From SIG480 sp045636865 (GTDB taxonomy: Bacteria; Bacillota; Clostridia; Oscillospirales; JAAYXM01): 64,000 nt of DNA. Under the pieces are notes generated by a model. The model saw nothing but the letters and a program-made list of their open reading frames with translations. It ran no database searches and was not told where the DNA came from. Positions 17,806-26,380 of the stretch are shown in pieces. The stretch covers positions 62,001 to 126,000 of the forward strand of contig JAZTYJ010000004.1 in the NCBI GenBank assembly GCA_045636865.1, written 5' to 3'. A program made the translations under genes and the position numbers. Positions within the stretch are counted from its first letter, which is position 1; each line of letters begins with the position of its first letter.

Positions 17806-17860
17806 TCACTATTTTATGGCAAGGTTGTGAAGTGATGGTAAAGAATTTGTGAATAAAATC

Positions 17861-17889
17861 TTTACAATAAATGTCATAGATGGTAAAAT
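17861..17889 (+). promoter_or_regulatory. Promoter of hslO
   Basis: TTTACA (17861-17866), 17 bp, TAAAAT (17884-17889), 30 bp before the hslO start. Confidence 0.6.
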
Positions 17890-17919
17890 ACAAATGAAAT
17901 ACAAATCGGAGGAAATCTA

Positions 17920-18810
17920 ATGGCAGACAGAATAATCCGTGCCGTAACGTGTGACGGCGCGATAAAGATACTTGCGATGACGGCAAAAGAAACGGTCGGC
18001 GAGGCAGCCCGGCTTCACGATCTTACACCGCTTACGTCGGCGGCGCTCGGCAGAACGCTCATTGCGGCATCGCTTCTCGGGAATGACTTAAAGGGCGATG
18101 AACACTCACTCACCGTAAGAATTGACGGTGAAGGCCCCATCGGCTCTATTGTTGCGGTGTCTGATAACTGCGGTTTTGTCCGCGGTTACTGTAAAAATCC
18201 GCAGGTTGATTTGCCGATACGCGAAAAAGACAGAAAAATAGACGTTTCGGGCGGCATCGGAAAATCAGGTATGCTCAGCATAATAAAGGATCTCGGTATG
18301 AAAGAACCGTACATCGGCCAGACTGCACTTGTCAGCGGTGAGGTTGCGGAGGATATAACGGCATACCTCGCGATAAGTGAGCAGATTCCGTCGGTTTGCG
18401 CGCTCGGTGTTCTGGTTGACCGCGACTGGTCAATCCGTGCTGCAGGCGGATATATAATTCAGCTCCTTCCGGGTGTCTATGACGATGAAATTGACCGCCT
18501 TGAGGAGTGCGTGAAGCAGGCAAGGGCGGTTACGGAGTGTCTTGATGAGGGTATGACGCTTGAGGAGATGCTTGAAAAAACTCTCATAGGCTTTGATATC
18601 GAAGTTCTTGACGAGGCGGAGGTCGGATACAGATGCACCTGCTCGAGAGACAGAACACGCGGCGTGCTTATGTCAATCGGCGCAGAGGAACTCGCCCAGA
18701 TATGCGAAGAGGACAAAAAGGCGGAGGTTGCCTGTCAGTTCTGCGACAAAAAATATGTGTTTGACGAAAATGATCTTCGTGAGCTTATAGAAGAAATAAA
18801 AAGTAAATAG
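17920..18810 (+). CDS. hslO: Redox-regulated chaperone Hsp33
   Basis: 296 residues, normal for Hsp33. The N-terminal domain has TPLTSAALGRTLIAASLLG and the C-terminal redox switch has the zinc-binding CxC plus CxxC (YRCTCSRDRT and ACQFCDKKY). When oxidised the cysteines release zinc, the switch unfolds and the protein becomes a holdase. GGAGG lies seven bases before ATG 17920. Expressed from its own promoter and closed by a terminator, so it stands alone. Confidence 0.97.
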   Translation: MADRIIRAVTCDGAIKILAMTAKETVGEAARLHDLTPLTSAALGRTLIAASLLGNDLKGDEHSLTVRIDGEGPIGSIVAVSDNCGFVRGYCKNPQVDLPIREKDRKIDVSGGIGKSGMLSIIKDLGMKEPYIGQTALVSGEVAEDITAYLAISEQIPSVCALGVLVDRDWSIRAAGGYIIQLLPGVYDDEIDRLEECVKQARAVTECLDEGMTLEEMLEKTLIGFDIEVLDEAEVGYRCTCSRDRTRGVLMSIGAEELAQICEEDKKAEVACQFCDKKYVFDENDLRELIEEIKSK

Positions 18811-18811
18811 C

Positions 18812-18846
18812 AATAACGGACGAGAAACTCTCGTCCGTTATTTTGT
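18812..18846 (+). terminator. Terminator after hslO
   Basis: 14-bp stem (18812-18825 with 18829-18842), 3-base loop, T-rich tail. Confidence 0.88.
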
Positions 18847-18916
18847 TTTTAAGGAACAATGGATATCTTTTGTGAATAGAATATTTCAGAGAATAAATAC
18901 AAGTGAGGTTTTTTAT

Positions 18917-19174
18917 ATGGATAACGAGCTTTACACAATCGCCCGGAAACTTGCAGGCGATAAGGCTTCTCTTGAACGTGTCGCAAAAATTCTTTCAACA
19001 GACAAGGGAAGACGTGTTATTTCGGAGCTTCTTTCCGGTGGAGGTTTGAACATCAAAGATGCGGCGGATGCGGTGAAACGCGGAGATGTTTCGGGGATTG
19101 GCAATGTGATTTCAAAAATCGCATCGACGCAGGATGGAGCAGAGCTTCTGGATGAGCTTAAATCTGAGCTTTAG
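18917..19174 (+). CDS. Hypothetical small protein, first of a three-gene set
   Basis: 85 residues from ATG 18917 (GTGAGG at 18903-18908); an upstream in-frame ATG at 18872 lacks a ribosome binding site. Sequence is mostly helical, with ELYTIARKLAGDKASLERVAKILSTDKGRRVISELL and a short Gly-rich turn, no cysteines and no membrane segment. Not recognised. The three genes 18917, 19200 and 19558 are closely spaced, run in one direction and share a terminator, so they probably act together. Confidence 0.6.
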   Translation: MDNELYTIARKLAGDKASLERVAKILSTDKGRRVISELLSGGGLNIKDAADAVKRGDVSGIGNVISKIASTQDGAELLDELKSEL

Positions 19175-19199
19175 CGCAAAAGCAGAGAGGTGAGTCGGA

Positions 19200-19547
19200 G
19201 TGGCAGAGCTTGAAAATATCATAGGCAGCATTATGTCGTCCCCTGAAAGTGTGGGGAAGATTATGGAGATAGCAAAGCTTTTCGGTGGAGAAGAAGAGAA
19301 GAAAGAGCAGACGGAAGGGCTGCCTGTGCCGATAGGGGATATTTCCGGCGCGATAGATCCGGAGCTTGTAACAAAGGTTATGGGGCTTTTGAATGATTAC
19401 AATGCGACAGATGACAGAAGAATCCGACTTCTCGGTGCGATACGCCCGTATCTCAAGGATTCTGACAGCTTTCACATAGACCGCGCCATTCACATAGTCA
19501 AGCTGTCTCATGTGGCAAAGTCTGCGCTTAAAAACTTTTTGAAATAG
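19200..19547 (+). CDS. Hypothetical small helical protein, second of the set
   Basis: 115 residues from GTG 19200. An N-terminal helical stretch contains IIGSIMSSPESVGKIMEIAKLFG, then an acidic linker and a C-terminal block with DDRRIRLLGAIRPYLKDSD and KLSHVAKSALKNF. It is soluble by sequence, with no signal peptide. Both this and the preceding protein carry a motif around repeated short helices ending in a Gly-Gly or Gly-rich turn (SGGG; FGGEE), which may reflect a common origin. Function unknown. Confidence 0.6.
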   Translation: MAELENIIGSIMSSPESVGKIMEIAKLFGGEEEKKEQTEGLPVPIGDISGAIDPELVTKVMGLLNDYNATDDRRIRLLGAIRPYLKDSDSFHIDRAIHIVKLSHVAKSALKNFLK

Positions 19548-19557
19548 GAGGGGTAAC

Positions 19558-19824
19558 GTGTATAACAAATATCTCTCGGAGGACAGGGAAGCATTTGCGG
19601 ATCTTTACAGGCCGATTGAAAACGAGAAAGTGTACGAGGAGAAAGAGGTGCTTCATGAAGAGGTAAAGAAAAAAGAAGGCTTTGAACTTAAACGCCTTCT
19701 GCACGGGATTGACATTGATAAAGCGGGCTTTTTGCCGATAGTTCTTCTCTTGCTCCTTCTTATGGATGTTGATGACGACGAAAAGCTTATCATAGTTGCG
19801 CTTGCCGTTATTTTCGGAATATAA
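19558..19824 (+). CDS. Hypothetical small protein with acidic hydrophobic C-terminus, third of the set
   Basis: 88 residues from GTG 19558, with GGAGGGG placed just upstream. The N-terminal 55 residues are charged (many Glu and Lys). Then come a hydrophobic stretch FLPIVLLLLLLMDV, an acidic cluster DDDEK and a last hydrophobic stretch LIIVALAVIFGI, so it could form a membrane hairpin with an acidic turn. Not recognised; it may anchor the two soluble partners to the membrane. Confidence 0.6.
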   Translation: MYNKYLSEDREAFADLYRPIENEKVYEEKEVLHEEVKKKEGFELKRLLHGIDIDKAGFLPIVLLLLLLMDVDDDEKLIIVALAVIFGI

Positions 19825-19862
19825 AAAACAACTGCAACAGGTCCTGTTGCAGTTGTTTTTTT
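19823..19862. terminator. Bidirectional terminator
   Basis: Near-perfect stem with arms from 19823 and to 19862 around a two-base centre (CAGG TC CCTG), A-run on one side and T-run on the other; ends the three-gene set and the convergent gene at 19861. Confidence 0.92.
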
Positions 19863-20607
19863 AAGTTGGTTGTTTTTTGTCGGGGAGAGTGAATATTGAC
19901 TCATCCTGCGGAGAGATATCGATTTGCTTTGCGGTTATTGAGTAAATGAGGCTGCCGGAAGAATCGACCGTTTCGCCGCGGAGAAGGAGTCCGTTTGATG
20001 CAGAAACCCAGAAGCGCTCGATATATCCGGTCTCGGGGCTTTTGAGCTCTGCATAGATGCAGGGAGATGCGTTATAGGAGGATATACCGGCAGTTAAGAT
20101 GTCCTCATCGCGTGCATCGATTATATCCTCGTAAGACATCATCATCTGTTCGCCGTCGGCGGAAAAATCGCCTTTTTGTGCAGTGTGGTAGAGACGGCTT
20201 CCTTCGCGCCAGATATATACCTTTGTGTCTGTGTAAATATAATGCATGGAAAGCGTCTGCGAGGATGAATAGACGTCAACTTTTGAAACCGTGCCGCGTG
20301 TCCAGCGTTTTCTTGTATAAGTTCCGCTTCCCGAAGAATGTGAGAGATGGCTCTCGGTTTCAATGTAATATTCTGCAGGGCGCGCCATAGCAGAGATTAT
20401 GCTCTTGACATTCGTCTTATCTATAACGAGCGTATCTGCAATAAGTGTTTCGTTTGAGTTTGATATTTCTGTTTCGGGGGCATATTCGGGAATTGTGTTT
20501 ATGAGGGTGCTTGACATATCGGGAACAAAAAGGATTATGAGGAGAAAGAGAACGATGGATATACCGATGAGAGAAAGATAAAAGTAAGTTCTTCTCTGTT
20601 TGTCCAC
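19861..20607 (-). CDS. Hypothetical membrane-anchored protein, possible LolA-like fold
   Basis: 248 residues from GTG 20607 (GGAGGG seven bases upstream); a longer frame would enter wecB. One N-terminal helix (FYLSLIGISIVLFLLIILFV) anchors an extracytoplasmic domain. The later sequence, with TDTKVYIWREGSRLYHT and RFWVSASNGLLLRGETVDSSGSLIYS, looks like the curved antiparallel sheet of LolA/RseB-like proteins; this is an impression from the pattern only. It follows wecB by 20 bp, so probably shares its transcript. Confidence 0.55.
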   Translation of the reverse strand: MDKQRRTYFYLSLIGISIVLFLLIILFVPDMSSTLINTIPEYAPETEISNSNETLIADTLVIDKTNVKSIISAMARPAEYYIETESHLSHSSGSGTYTRKRWTRGTVSKVDVYSSSQTLSMHYIYTDTKVYIWREGSRLYHTAQKGDFSADGEQMMMSYEDIIDARDEDILTAGISSYNASPCIYAELKSPETGYIERFWVSASNGLLLRGETVDSSGSLIYSITAKQIDISPQDESIFTLPDKKQPT

Positions 20608-20627
20608 AATATTTCCCTCCTTCCGGA

Positions 20628-21773
20628 TTATTTGAAATCTTCGGGTTTTTCTCCGATGCCGCACATCTTCCAAAGAATTGCCTTGACTATGCGTTCCGAT
20701 GCAAGACCGTCGCCGTACGGGTTTGCGGCGTGAGCCATTTTCTCATATGCGGCTTCGTTGTTGAGAAGCTCGTTTGCCATATCACGGATGACGGCTCTGT
20801 CAACACCTGCGATTTTTACGGTACCCGCCTCAACTGCTTCGGGGCGTTCCGTTTCGCAACGGAGGACAAGAACGGGCTTTCCGAGAGACGGAGCCTCCTC
20901 CTGCAAACCGCCTGAGTCTGTGAGGATGAAGTGAGCGCGTGCCATTAAGTTGTGCATATCGTCAACGTCTATCGGGTCGATGAGGTGAACTCTCGGAACG
21001 TCACCGAGAATTTCAAAGACAACCTCTCTTACGGCAGGGCTTAAGTGAACGGGGTAGATGACCTGAACGTCGGGGTTTGCCTCGACGATATCGCGGACTG
21101 CATGCATAATGTTGCGCATAGGCTCGCCGTAGTTTTCGCGCCTGTGAGCAGTCATGAGGATTGTTCGGAAATTTGCAAAGTCAATCTTGTTTATATCCTC
21201 GTTGCGGAAGGTGTAATTGTCAGAAACTGTATGCCTGAGAGCATCGATAACGGTGTTTCCCGTAATGAAGATGCCTTCTGTGAGAGCCTCTCGTTCGAGG
21301 TTTTTTGCGTTGTTGATGGTTGGTGAGAAGTTGAGGTCTGCGATGCTTCCTATAAGCTTTCTGTTCATCTCCTCGGGATAAGGAGAATACTTATCAAATG
21401 AGCGAAGGCCTGCCTCGACGTGTCCGACGGGAATCTGGTGATAGAAAGCTGCGAGCGCGCTTACAAAAGCCGTCGAAGTGTCACCGTGGACGAGAACGAG
21501 GTCCGGACGGGTTTTTGAAAAGAGCTCGTCAAGACCTGAAAGGATTTTTGTTGTGATTGTAGAGAGTGTCTGACGCGGAGTCATGATATCAAGGTCAAAA
21601 TCCGGCTTTATGTTGAATATGTTGAGGACAGAGTCGAGCATCTCACGGTGCTGTGCGGTGACGCAGCAGAGAGAGTTTATATGCTCGCACTTGTTGAGCT
21701 CAAGAACTAAAGGTGCCATCTTTATAGCTTCGGGGCGTGTTCCGAAAATAGACATTACTGTGAGTTTTTTCAT
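20628..21773 (-). CDS. wecB: UDP-N-acetylglucosamine 2-epimerase (non-hydrolysing)
   Basis: 381 residues. Family marks: GTRPEAIKMAPLV, VLVHGDTSTAF, PVGHVEAGLRSFD, TAHRRENYGEP and LTDSGGLQEEAPSLGKPVL. It converts UDP-GlcNAc to UDP-ManNAc, the precursor for teichoic acid linkage units and other wall polymers; this fits with SLH-type wall anchoring elsewhere in the window. Start ATG at 21773 is the family N-terminus (KKLTVMSIFGTRPE); its AAAGGA site is 11 bases away, somewhat far. Confidence 0.95.
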   Translation of the reverse strand: MKKLTVMSIFGTRPEAIKMAPLVLELNKCEHINSLCCVTAQHREMLDSVLNIFNIKPDFDLDIMTPRQTLSTITTKILSGLDELFSKTRPDLVLVHGDTSTAFVSALAAFYHQIPVGHVEAGLRSFDKYSPYPEEMNRKLIGSIADLNFSPTINNAKNLEREALTEGIFITGNTVIDALRHTVSDNYTFRNEDINKIDFANFRTILMTAHRRENYGEPMRNIMHAVRDIVEANPDVQVIYPVHLSPAVREVVFEILGDVPRVHLIDPIDVDDMHNLMARAHFILTDSGGLQEEAPSLGKPVLVLRCETERPEAVEAGTVKIAGVDRAVIRDMANELLNNEAAYEKMAHAANPYGDGLASERIVKAILWKMCGIGEKPEDFK

Positions 21774-21859
21774 ATTATCCACATTCCTTTCAAATGTCAT
21801 ATCTATATTCTATACTAAAGTCGGATATTTTGCAAGGCTTATAAAAAATGGGAAAACTA

Positions 21860-21888
21860 TTGAAAGGAGATTTGAAATTTAGTATAAT
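21860..21888 (+). promoter_or_regulatory. Promoter of the Lrp-aminotransferase pair
   Basis: TTGAAA (21860-21865), 17 bp, TATAAT (21883-21888), 35 bp before the regulator gene. Confidence 0.75.
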
Positions 21889-21923
21889 AAAAAATACAAA
21901 AGATTTATTAAGGAGAGTAGGCT

Positions 21924-22406
21924 ATGGAACTTTCGATTCTTAAAATGCTTGAAAATGATGCGAAAATGACGGCGGAGCAAATAGCGTCGTCGCTGGGTAT
22001 GGATGCAGGTGAGGTTGCTGCGGCGATAGCGGAATGTGAAGAGAAAGATATCATAGCGGGATATAAAACGCTTATCGACTGGGAAAAGCTCGGCGATACG
22101 AGTGTTTCTGCAATAATAGAGATTAAGGTTGTTCCGCAGCAGGGACTTGGATTTGAGCGCATTGCGGAGCGTATCAGTCAGTATGAAGAGGTAGAGAGTG
22201 TGTTTCTCATGTCAGGTGGATTTGATATCGCCGTTATGCTCAGCGGAGGAACGCTCCGTGAGGTTGCTCTCTTTGTCTCTGAGAAGATTGCACCGCTTGA
22301 GTATGTAACAAGCACCGCAACTCACTTTGTTCTCAAAAAGTTCAAGGACAAGGGAATTATCTACACAAATACACAGAAAGACCAGGAACGCGAGTATGCG
22401 TTTTAG
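21924..22406 (+). CDS. Lrp/AsnC family transcriptional regulator
   Basis: 160 residues. N-terminal winged helix (ILKMLENDAKMTAEQIASSLGMDAGEVAAAIAECEEKDIIAGY) followed by the ligand-binding RAM domain (IEIKVVPQQGLGFERIAERISQYEEVESVFLMSGGFDIAVML). These proteins sense amino acids and often control the neighbouring aminotransferase; here one starts 16 bp downstream in the same transcript. The effector is likely an amino acid, identity unknown. Confidence 0.9.
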   Translation: MELSILKMLENDAKMTAEQIASSLGMDAGEVAAAIAECEEKDIIAGYKTLIDWEKLGDTSVSAIIEIKVVPQQGLGFERIAERISQYEEVESVFLMSGGFDIAVMLSGGTLREVALFVSEKIAPLEYVTSTATHFVLKKFKDKGIIYTNTQKDQEREYAF

Positions 22407-22422
22407 TCGCTCGGAGGAATAA

Positions 22423-23589
22423 ATGATGGATTATACAAATAAGCTTTCTGCCTGTGCAAGCGGGCTCAAACCATCGGGAATACGAAGATTCTTCGATCTT
22501 CTCGACGGTAGCCGCGATGTTATATCGCTCGGTATCGGTGAGCCGGATTTTGTTACGCCGTGGCACATTCGAGATGCAGGTATTGCATCTCTTGAAAAAG
22601 GATATACATATTATACCCCGAATGCGGGAACAACTGACCTCCGTCGCGCGATCTCTTCGTATATGTTCCGTTCTTTCGGCGTTCAATATGCGCCCGAGAA
22701 TGAAGTTGTTGTTACGGTTGGCGGAAGTGAGGCGATAGACCTTGCTCTTCGTGCTCTCATAAATCCGGGGGATCAGGTTATAGTTCCTGAACCGTCGTTT
22801 GTCTGTTATGGACCTATGGCGAGCCTTGCGGGTGCTGAGGTTGTTTATGTTCCGACAACGGGGGAGGAGGATTTTAAGCTCACTCCCGAAAAACTTGAAG
22901 CGGCAATAACGCCGAAAACAAAGGTGCTTATTCTTCCGTATCCGAACAATCCGACGGGCGCAACGCTTGATAAGGTACAGCTTCAAAAACTTGCGGAGAT
23001 AATAATAAAACACGACATTCTCGTTATATCGGACGAAATATATTCGGAGCTCACATACGGCGAAACCCATATAAGTCCGGCATCTGTTCCGGGAATGCGC
23101 GAGAGAACAATCGTTGTAAACGGTTTTTCAAAGTCATATGCTATGACGGGCTGGCGACTCGGTTATGCTTGCGGTCCTGCTGAAATAATAAAGGTAATGA
23201 CACGTATTCATCAGTATGCCATTATGTCGGCTCCGACAACTGCACAGTTTGCGGCGGTCGAGGCACTTGAAAAAGGGGATCGCGACATTGCGGAGATGCG
23301 AGATGAGTACAACCGCCGCCGTCGGTTTATGTGCGACAGATTCAATGCGATCGGTCTTGATTGCAAAATGCCGTGCGGTGCGTTCTATATGTTCCCTTCA
23401 ATAAAAAAGACAGGGCTTTCTTCGGAGGAGTTCTGTGCAAGGCTTCTTCGTGAGAAGAAGGTTGCGGTCATTCCGGGAAATGCTTTCGGAGACAGCGGAG
23501 AAGGATATGTAAGATGTTGTTATGCGGCATCTATGAAGAATATCGCAAAGGCACTTGATCGGATAGAGGAATTTATAAACGAGCTTTAA
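22423..23589 (+). CDS. Class I/II PLP-dependent aminotransferase
   Basis: 388 residues, fold type I. The PLP lysine is in NGFSKSYAMTGWRLGYACGP; the nearby SDEIYSELTY, PYPNNPTGA and YTPNAGTTDLRRAI blocks are standard for the aspartate/aromatic group often annotated as PatA or aromatic aminotransferase. It transfers amino groups between an amino acid and 2-oxoglutarate; substrate not determinable here. Coupled to the Lrp regulator upstream. Confidence 0.92.
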   Translation: MMDYTNKLSACASGLKPSGIRRFFDLLDGSRDVISLGIGEPDFVTPWHIRDAGIASLEKGYTYYTPNAGTTDLRRAISSYMFRSFGVQYAPENEVVVTVGGSEAIDLALRALINPGDQVIVPEPSFVCYGPMASLAGAEVVYVPTTGEEDFKLTPEKLEAAITPKTKVLILPYPNNPTGATLDKVQLQKLAEIIIKHDILVISDEIYSELTYGETHISPASVPGMRERTIVVNGFSKSYAMTGWRLGYACGPAEIIKVMTRIHQYAIMSAPTTAQFAAVEALEKGDRDIAEMRDEYNRRRRFMCDRFNAIGLDCKMPCGAFYMFPSIKKTGLSSEEFCARLLREKKVAVIPGNAFGDSGEGYVRCCYAASMKNIAKALDRIEEFINEL

Positions 23590-23600
23590 GGGTGAGAAAA

Positions 23601-24500
23601 ATGGGGATTCACTACGGCTTTGCAAAGGCATATGCAAAACTTAATCTGACTCTGGATGTGCTTTCTAAACGCGACGACGGCTATCACGACCTTGATATGG
23701 TTATGCAGAGTATATCTCTCTGTGATACTGTTTCGGTGAGAATCGGTGATGGAGAGGGTATATCGGTTATTTCAAATATCCGACACATACCGAATGACGA
23801 GAGAAATATTGCGTATAAGGCGGCGCTTGCGTTTGAAACGGCAACGGGTATAAGCTGCGGGGGAATACATATCGCGATGGAGAAAAGAACTCCGTCGAGT
23901 GCTGGAATGGCAGGCGGAAGTGCTGACGGTGCGGCGGTGCTCAGGCTTCTTTCGGAGCTTTCGGACGCGCATCTTTCCGATGAAGAGCTCTGCGAAATAG
24001 GTGTTACGGTTGGCGCTGACGTTCCGTTCTGCATAATCGGCGGCACGGCACTTGCGAGAGGAAAAGGGGAAATTCTTACGAGGTTGAATCCGATTCCGGA
24101 TTGCTTCTTTGTGATTGGCAAACCAAAACATGGAGCATCAACCAAGAACGTTTTTGCAAAAATAGACTCGTGTCCGATTCCGAGACATCCGGACACCCGG
24201 GCGATGCTTGCAGCTATCGAAAACGGATCGCTCTCCGGAGTGTGTGAAAACGTATATAACGTTTTTGAGCCTGTTGTTTCCGAAGATGTGCGGGAGATAC
24301 TCGGCATAAAAAATGAGCTTCTCGGAAACGGCGCTATGACGGCTGCGATGACGGGTAGCGGAAGTGCGGTTTTCGGAATCTTTGACAGTGAAGCAGAAGC
24401 TTGTTCTGCAAAGAAAAAACTTGCCCAAAAGTATTCAGAAGTGTTTATTGCAAGAAGTGTCGGATTTGAAAAGGTAAGAGAAGTTTGCATTTGCAAATAA
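23601..24500 (+). CDS. ispE: 4-diphosphocytidyl-2-C-methyl-D-erythritol kinase
   Basis: 299 residues from ATG 23601 (AGGGTGAG just upstream). GHMP-kinase fold: AYAKLNLTLDVLSKRDDGYHDLDMV at the N-terminus, PSSAGMAGGSADGAA glycine-rich loop, and TGSGSAVFGIF near the C-terminus. It phosphorylates CDP-ME in the MEP isoprenoid pathway, supplying lipid carrier for the wall genes nearby. Starts 11 bp after the aminotransferase. Confidence 0.94.
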   Translation: MGIHYGFAKAYAKLNLTLDVLSKRDDGYHDLDMVMQSISLCDTVSVRIGDGEGISVISNIRHIPNDERNIAYKAALAFETATGISCGGIHIAMEKRTPSSAGMAGGSADGAAVLRLLSELSDAHLSDEELCEIGVTVGADVPFCIIGGTALARGKGEILTRLNPIPDCFFVIGKPKHGASTKNVFAKIDSCPIPRHPDTRAMLAAIENGSLSGVCENVYNVFEPVVSEDVREILGIKNELLGNGAMTAAMTGSGSAVFGIFDSEAEACSAKKKLAQKYSEVFIARSVGFEKVREVCICK

Positions 24501-24525
24501 TTGCAACAAAATAAGGAAATATACT

Positions 24526-24553
24526 TGACAATACGCGTTTAAAAATATATGAT
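24526..24553 (+). promoter_or_regulatory. Promoter of nagB
   Basis: TTGACA (24526-24531), 16 bp, TATGAT (24548-24553), 35 bp before the nagB start. Confidence 0.65.
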
Positions 24554-24588
24554 ATTAGCGGAAAATAAAACTATAGGAGATGTTTAAA

Positions 24589-25356
24589 ATGATTAAAGAA
24601 ATGAAAGCAGATAAGATGCTCGTAAAAGTTTGCGAGTCTCGCGCAGAGCTCGGCGCAATTGCTGCTGCTGACGTTGCAGAAACAATCAAGAAGCTTCTTG
24701 CAGAGAAAGACGAAATCAATATGATTTTCGCAGCTGCTCCGTCACAGAACGAGTTCCTTGAAACTCTCAAGAACGACAAGAGCATCGATTTCACACGTAT
24801 CAATGCATTCCATATGGACGAATACATCGGCCTTGCATCAGATGCTCCGCAGGGATTCGGTAACTTCCTCCGCGACAGGCTTTTTGGTCAGGTTCCGTTC
24901 AAGTCTGTGAACTATCTTGATTGCGCTGCAAAGGATCCGGAAGCAGAGTGCGTTCGCTACTCAAAGCTTCTTGCTGACAACCCGACAGACATCGTTTGCA
25001 TGGGTATCGGTGAAAATGGTCACATCGCATTCAACGATCCTCCTGTTGCTGATTTTAACGATCCGAAACTCGTTAAGATTGTTGAGCTTGATCCGGTTTG
25101 CCGCAATCAGCAGGTAAACGACGGTTGCTTTGCAAAGCTTGATGATGTCCCGACACATGCACTTTCACTTACAGTTCCGGCTCTTATGCGCCCGAAGTAT
25201 GTTTACTGCATGGTTCCGGCAAAAACTAAGGCACAGGCAGTTCATGACACAATCTACAACACAGAAATCAGCGAAAAGTGCCCGGCTACAATTCTTCGCA
25301 CACACGATGCAGCTACACTCTACATCGAGCCCGATAGCGCAGCACTTATCGACTAA
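24589..25356 (+). CDS. nagB: Glucosamine-6-phosphate deaminase family protein
   Basis: 255 residues from ATG 24589 (AGGAGA nine bases upstream). NagB/RpiA-like fold with FHMDEYIGL, GIGENGHIAFNDPP (catalytic region) and the HALSLTVPALM block. NagB turns glucosamine-6-phosphate into fructose-6-phosphate and ammonia. The codon choice differs from neighbours, with many high-expression codons (AAG, ATC, GCA), which suggests strong expression. Own promoter and own terminator, so monocistronic. Confidence 0.88.
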   Translation: MIKEMKADKMLVKVCESRAELGAIAAADVAETIKKLLAEKDEINMIFAAAPSQNEFLETLKNDKSIDFTRINAFHMDEYIGLASDAPQGFGNFLRDRLFGQVPFKSVNYLDCAAKDPEAECVRYSKLLADNPTDIVCMGIGENGHIAFNDPPVADFNDPKLVKIVELDPVCRNQQVNDGCFAKLDDVPTHALSLTVPALMRPKYVYCMVPAKTKAQAVHDTIYNTEISEKCPATILRTHDAATLYIEPDSAALID

Positions 25357-25367
25357 TTCCAAGTAAG

Positions 25368-25402
25368 AAAACCGCAAGGTCATACGGACCTTGCGGTTTT
25401 TT
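25368..25402. terminator. Terminator between nagB and relQ
   Basis: 14-bp stem (25368-25381 with 25387-25400), T-run after it; the A-run on the other side may also serve relQ. Confidence 0.9.
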
Positions 25403-25415
25403 GTTTTTATAAGCT

Positions 25416-26108
25416 TTATTCAAGACATTGTTTTCTGAGGTTATCCATGCGTGCGTCGAGCTCTGCACTAAGCTGCGAGCAAAGATGCAGATCGTGCGCC
25501 ATTTCCTCGGTGAAGACGGTGTCTTTTTTGTATTTTAGCTGATGCTCAAGCGTTGCCCACGAGTCCATAGCGATGGTGCGGAGCTGAATTTCGACCTTCA
25601 TCTGCCTTTTTTCGTGGAGAAGAAATATGGGCACGGATACTATGAGATGCAGACTGCGGTATCCGTTTTCTTTCGGATTCTTTATATAGTCCTTTGTTTC
25701 TATAAGGGTTACGTCGTCCTGCTTGAGAAGTGCATCTGCAAGAAAATAGACATCCTGCACAAAAGAACAGATGATGCGAACGCCGGCGATGTCTGCGAGA
25801 GTCTCTTCAATTGAGGAAAACGTTATCGGCAGATTTTTGCGGGAAAGCTTTGCGAGGATGCTTTTGGGTGATTTGAGACGGCTCTTCATACCGTTTATCG
25901 GAGTGCGGTCCTGTTTGAGGGAAAACTGCTCGTTTAAAACGTTGAATTTAGTTTCAATCTCCATAATGGCACATCTGTAATATGTCATAAGCTGTTCAAA
26001 TCTCTGAGTGGCATCCTGTATCGCCGAAAGGGACAGATCGTCCTTGAATATTTTACCGAAAAGCTCGTCTTTTGAAGAGGTGGCTTTTTCGAGAAGGGTG
26101 GATTCCAA
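25416..26108 (-). CDS. relQ: Small (p)ppGpp synthetase
   Basis: 230 residues. RelA/SpoT synthetase domain only: SRLKSPKSILAKLSRK (ATP-binding region), DIAGVRIICSF, GYRSLHLIV and VEIQLRTIAMDSWATLEHQLKYK. No hydrolase or TGS domain, so a small alarmone synthetase (RelQ/RelP class). Start is TTG at 26108, eight bases from AGGAGG. It makes (p)ppGpp in stress. It is divergent from the mraZ operon and shares its upstream region, including a MraZ-type site. Confidence 0.9.
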   Translation of the reverse strand: MESTLLEKATSSKDELFGKIFKDDLSLSAIQDATQRFEQLMTYYRCAIMEIETKFNVLNEQFSLKQDRTPINGMKSRLKSPKSILAKLSRKNLPITFSSIEETLADIAGVRIICSFVQDVYFLADALLKQDDVTLIETKDYIKNPKENGYRSLHLIVSVPIFLLHEKRQMKVEIQLRTIAMDSWATLEHQLKYKKDTVFTEEMAHDLHLCSQLSAELDARMDNLRKQCLE

Positions 26109-26197
26109 ATGACATTCCTCCTTGTTTATCTATCTCTGTATAGAGTAATATGAAGCCTGTGAAAAGTCAAATGAACTTTTAGTTAACAAAATTTAAA

Positions 26198-26212
26198 CCA
26201 CTTTAAACCACT
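26198..26212 (-). promoter_or_regulatory. Upstream MraZ-type box pair, inverted copy
   Basis: On the minus strand AGTGG appears twice at 10-bp spacing (AGTGGTTTAAAGTGG), the same 15-mer as at 26366-26380 but in opposite orientation and 168 bp away. It faces relQ. Confidence 0.55.
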
Positions 26213-26328
26213 ATGGTATTTTGAGGGCCTTTTTTGGATTTAGTGATGTTGGTTGGCGTATTGTGGGGAATATTACGAAGAAGTTACAAAAATATTCGAA
26301 AAAATGTAATGAAATTTTAAAAAAGCTA

Positions 26329-26380
26329 TTGATTTTTTAAAATGAAAAGTTTATAATAAATCTACAGTGGTTTAAAGTGG
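26329..26380 (+). promoter_or_regulatory. mraZ promoter with MraZ-type boxes at the start point
   Basis: TTGATT (26329-26334), 17 bp, TATAAT (26352-26357). Directly downstream, AGTGG at 26366-26370 and 26376-26380 repeat with a 10-bp period, followed by TGGAT. MraZ represses its own operon by binding direct repeats with this period at the promoter, so autoregulation is likely. Confidence 0.75.

Noticed and set aside
22357..23070. 237-codon frame opposite the aminotransferase
   Set aside because: Antisense shadow; the plus-strand gene has all PLP motifs and a good start.
23684..24496. Long reading frame of 270 codons opposite ispE
   Set aside because: It mirrors ispE on the other strand, has no ribosome binding site, no recognisable motif and Ser/Pro-rich content typical of an antisense shadow.
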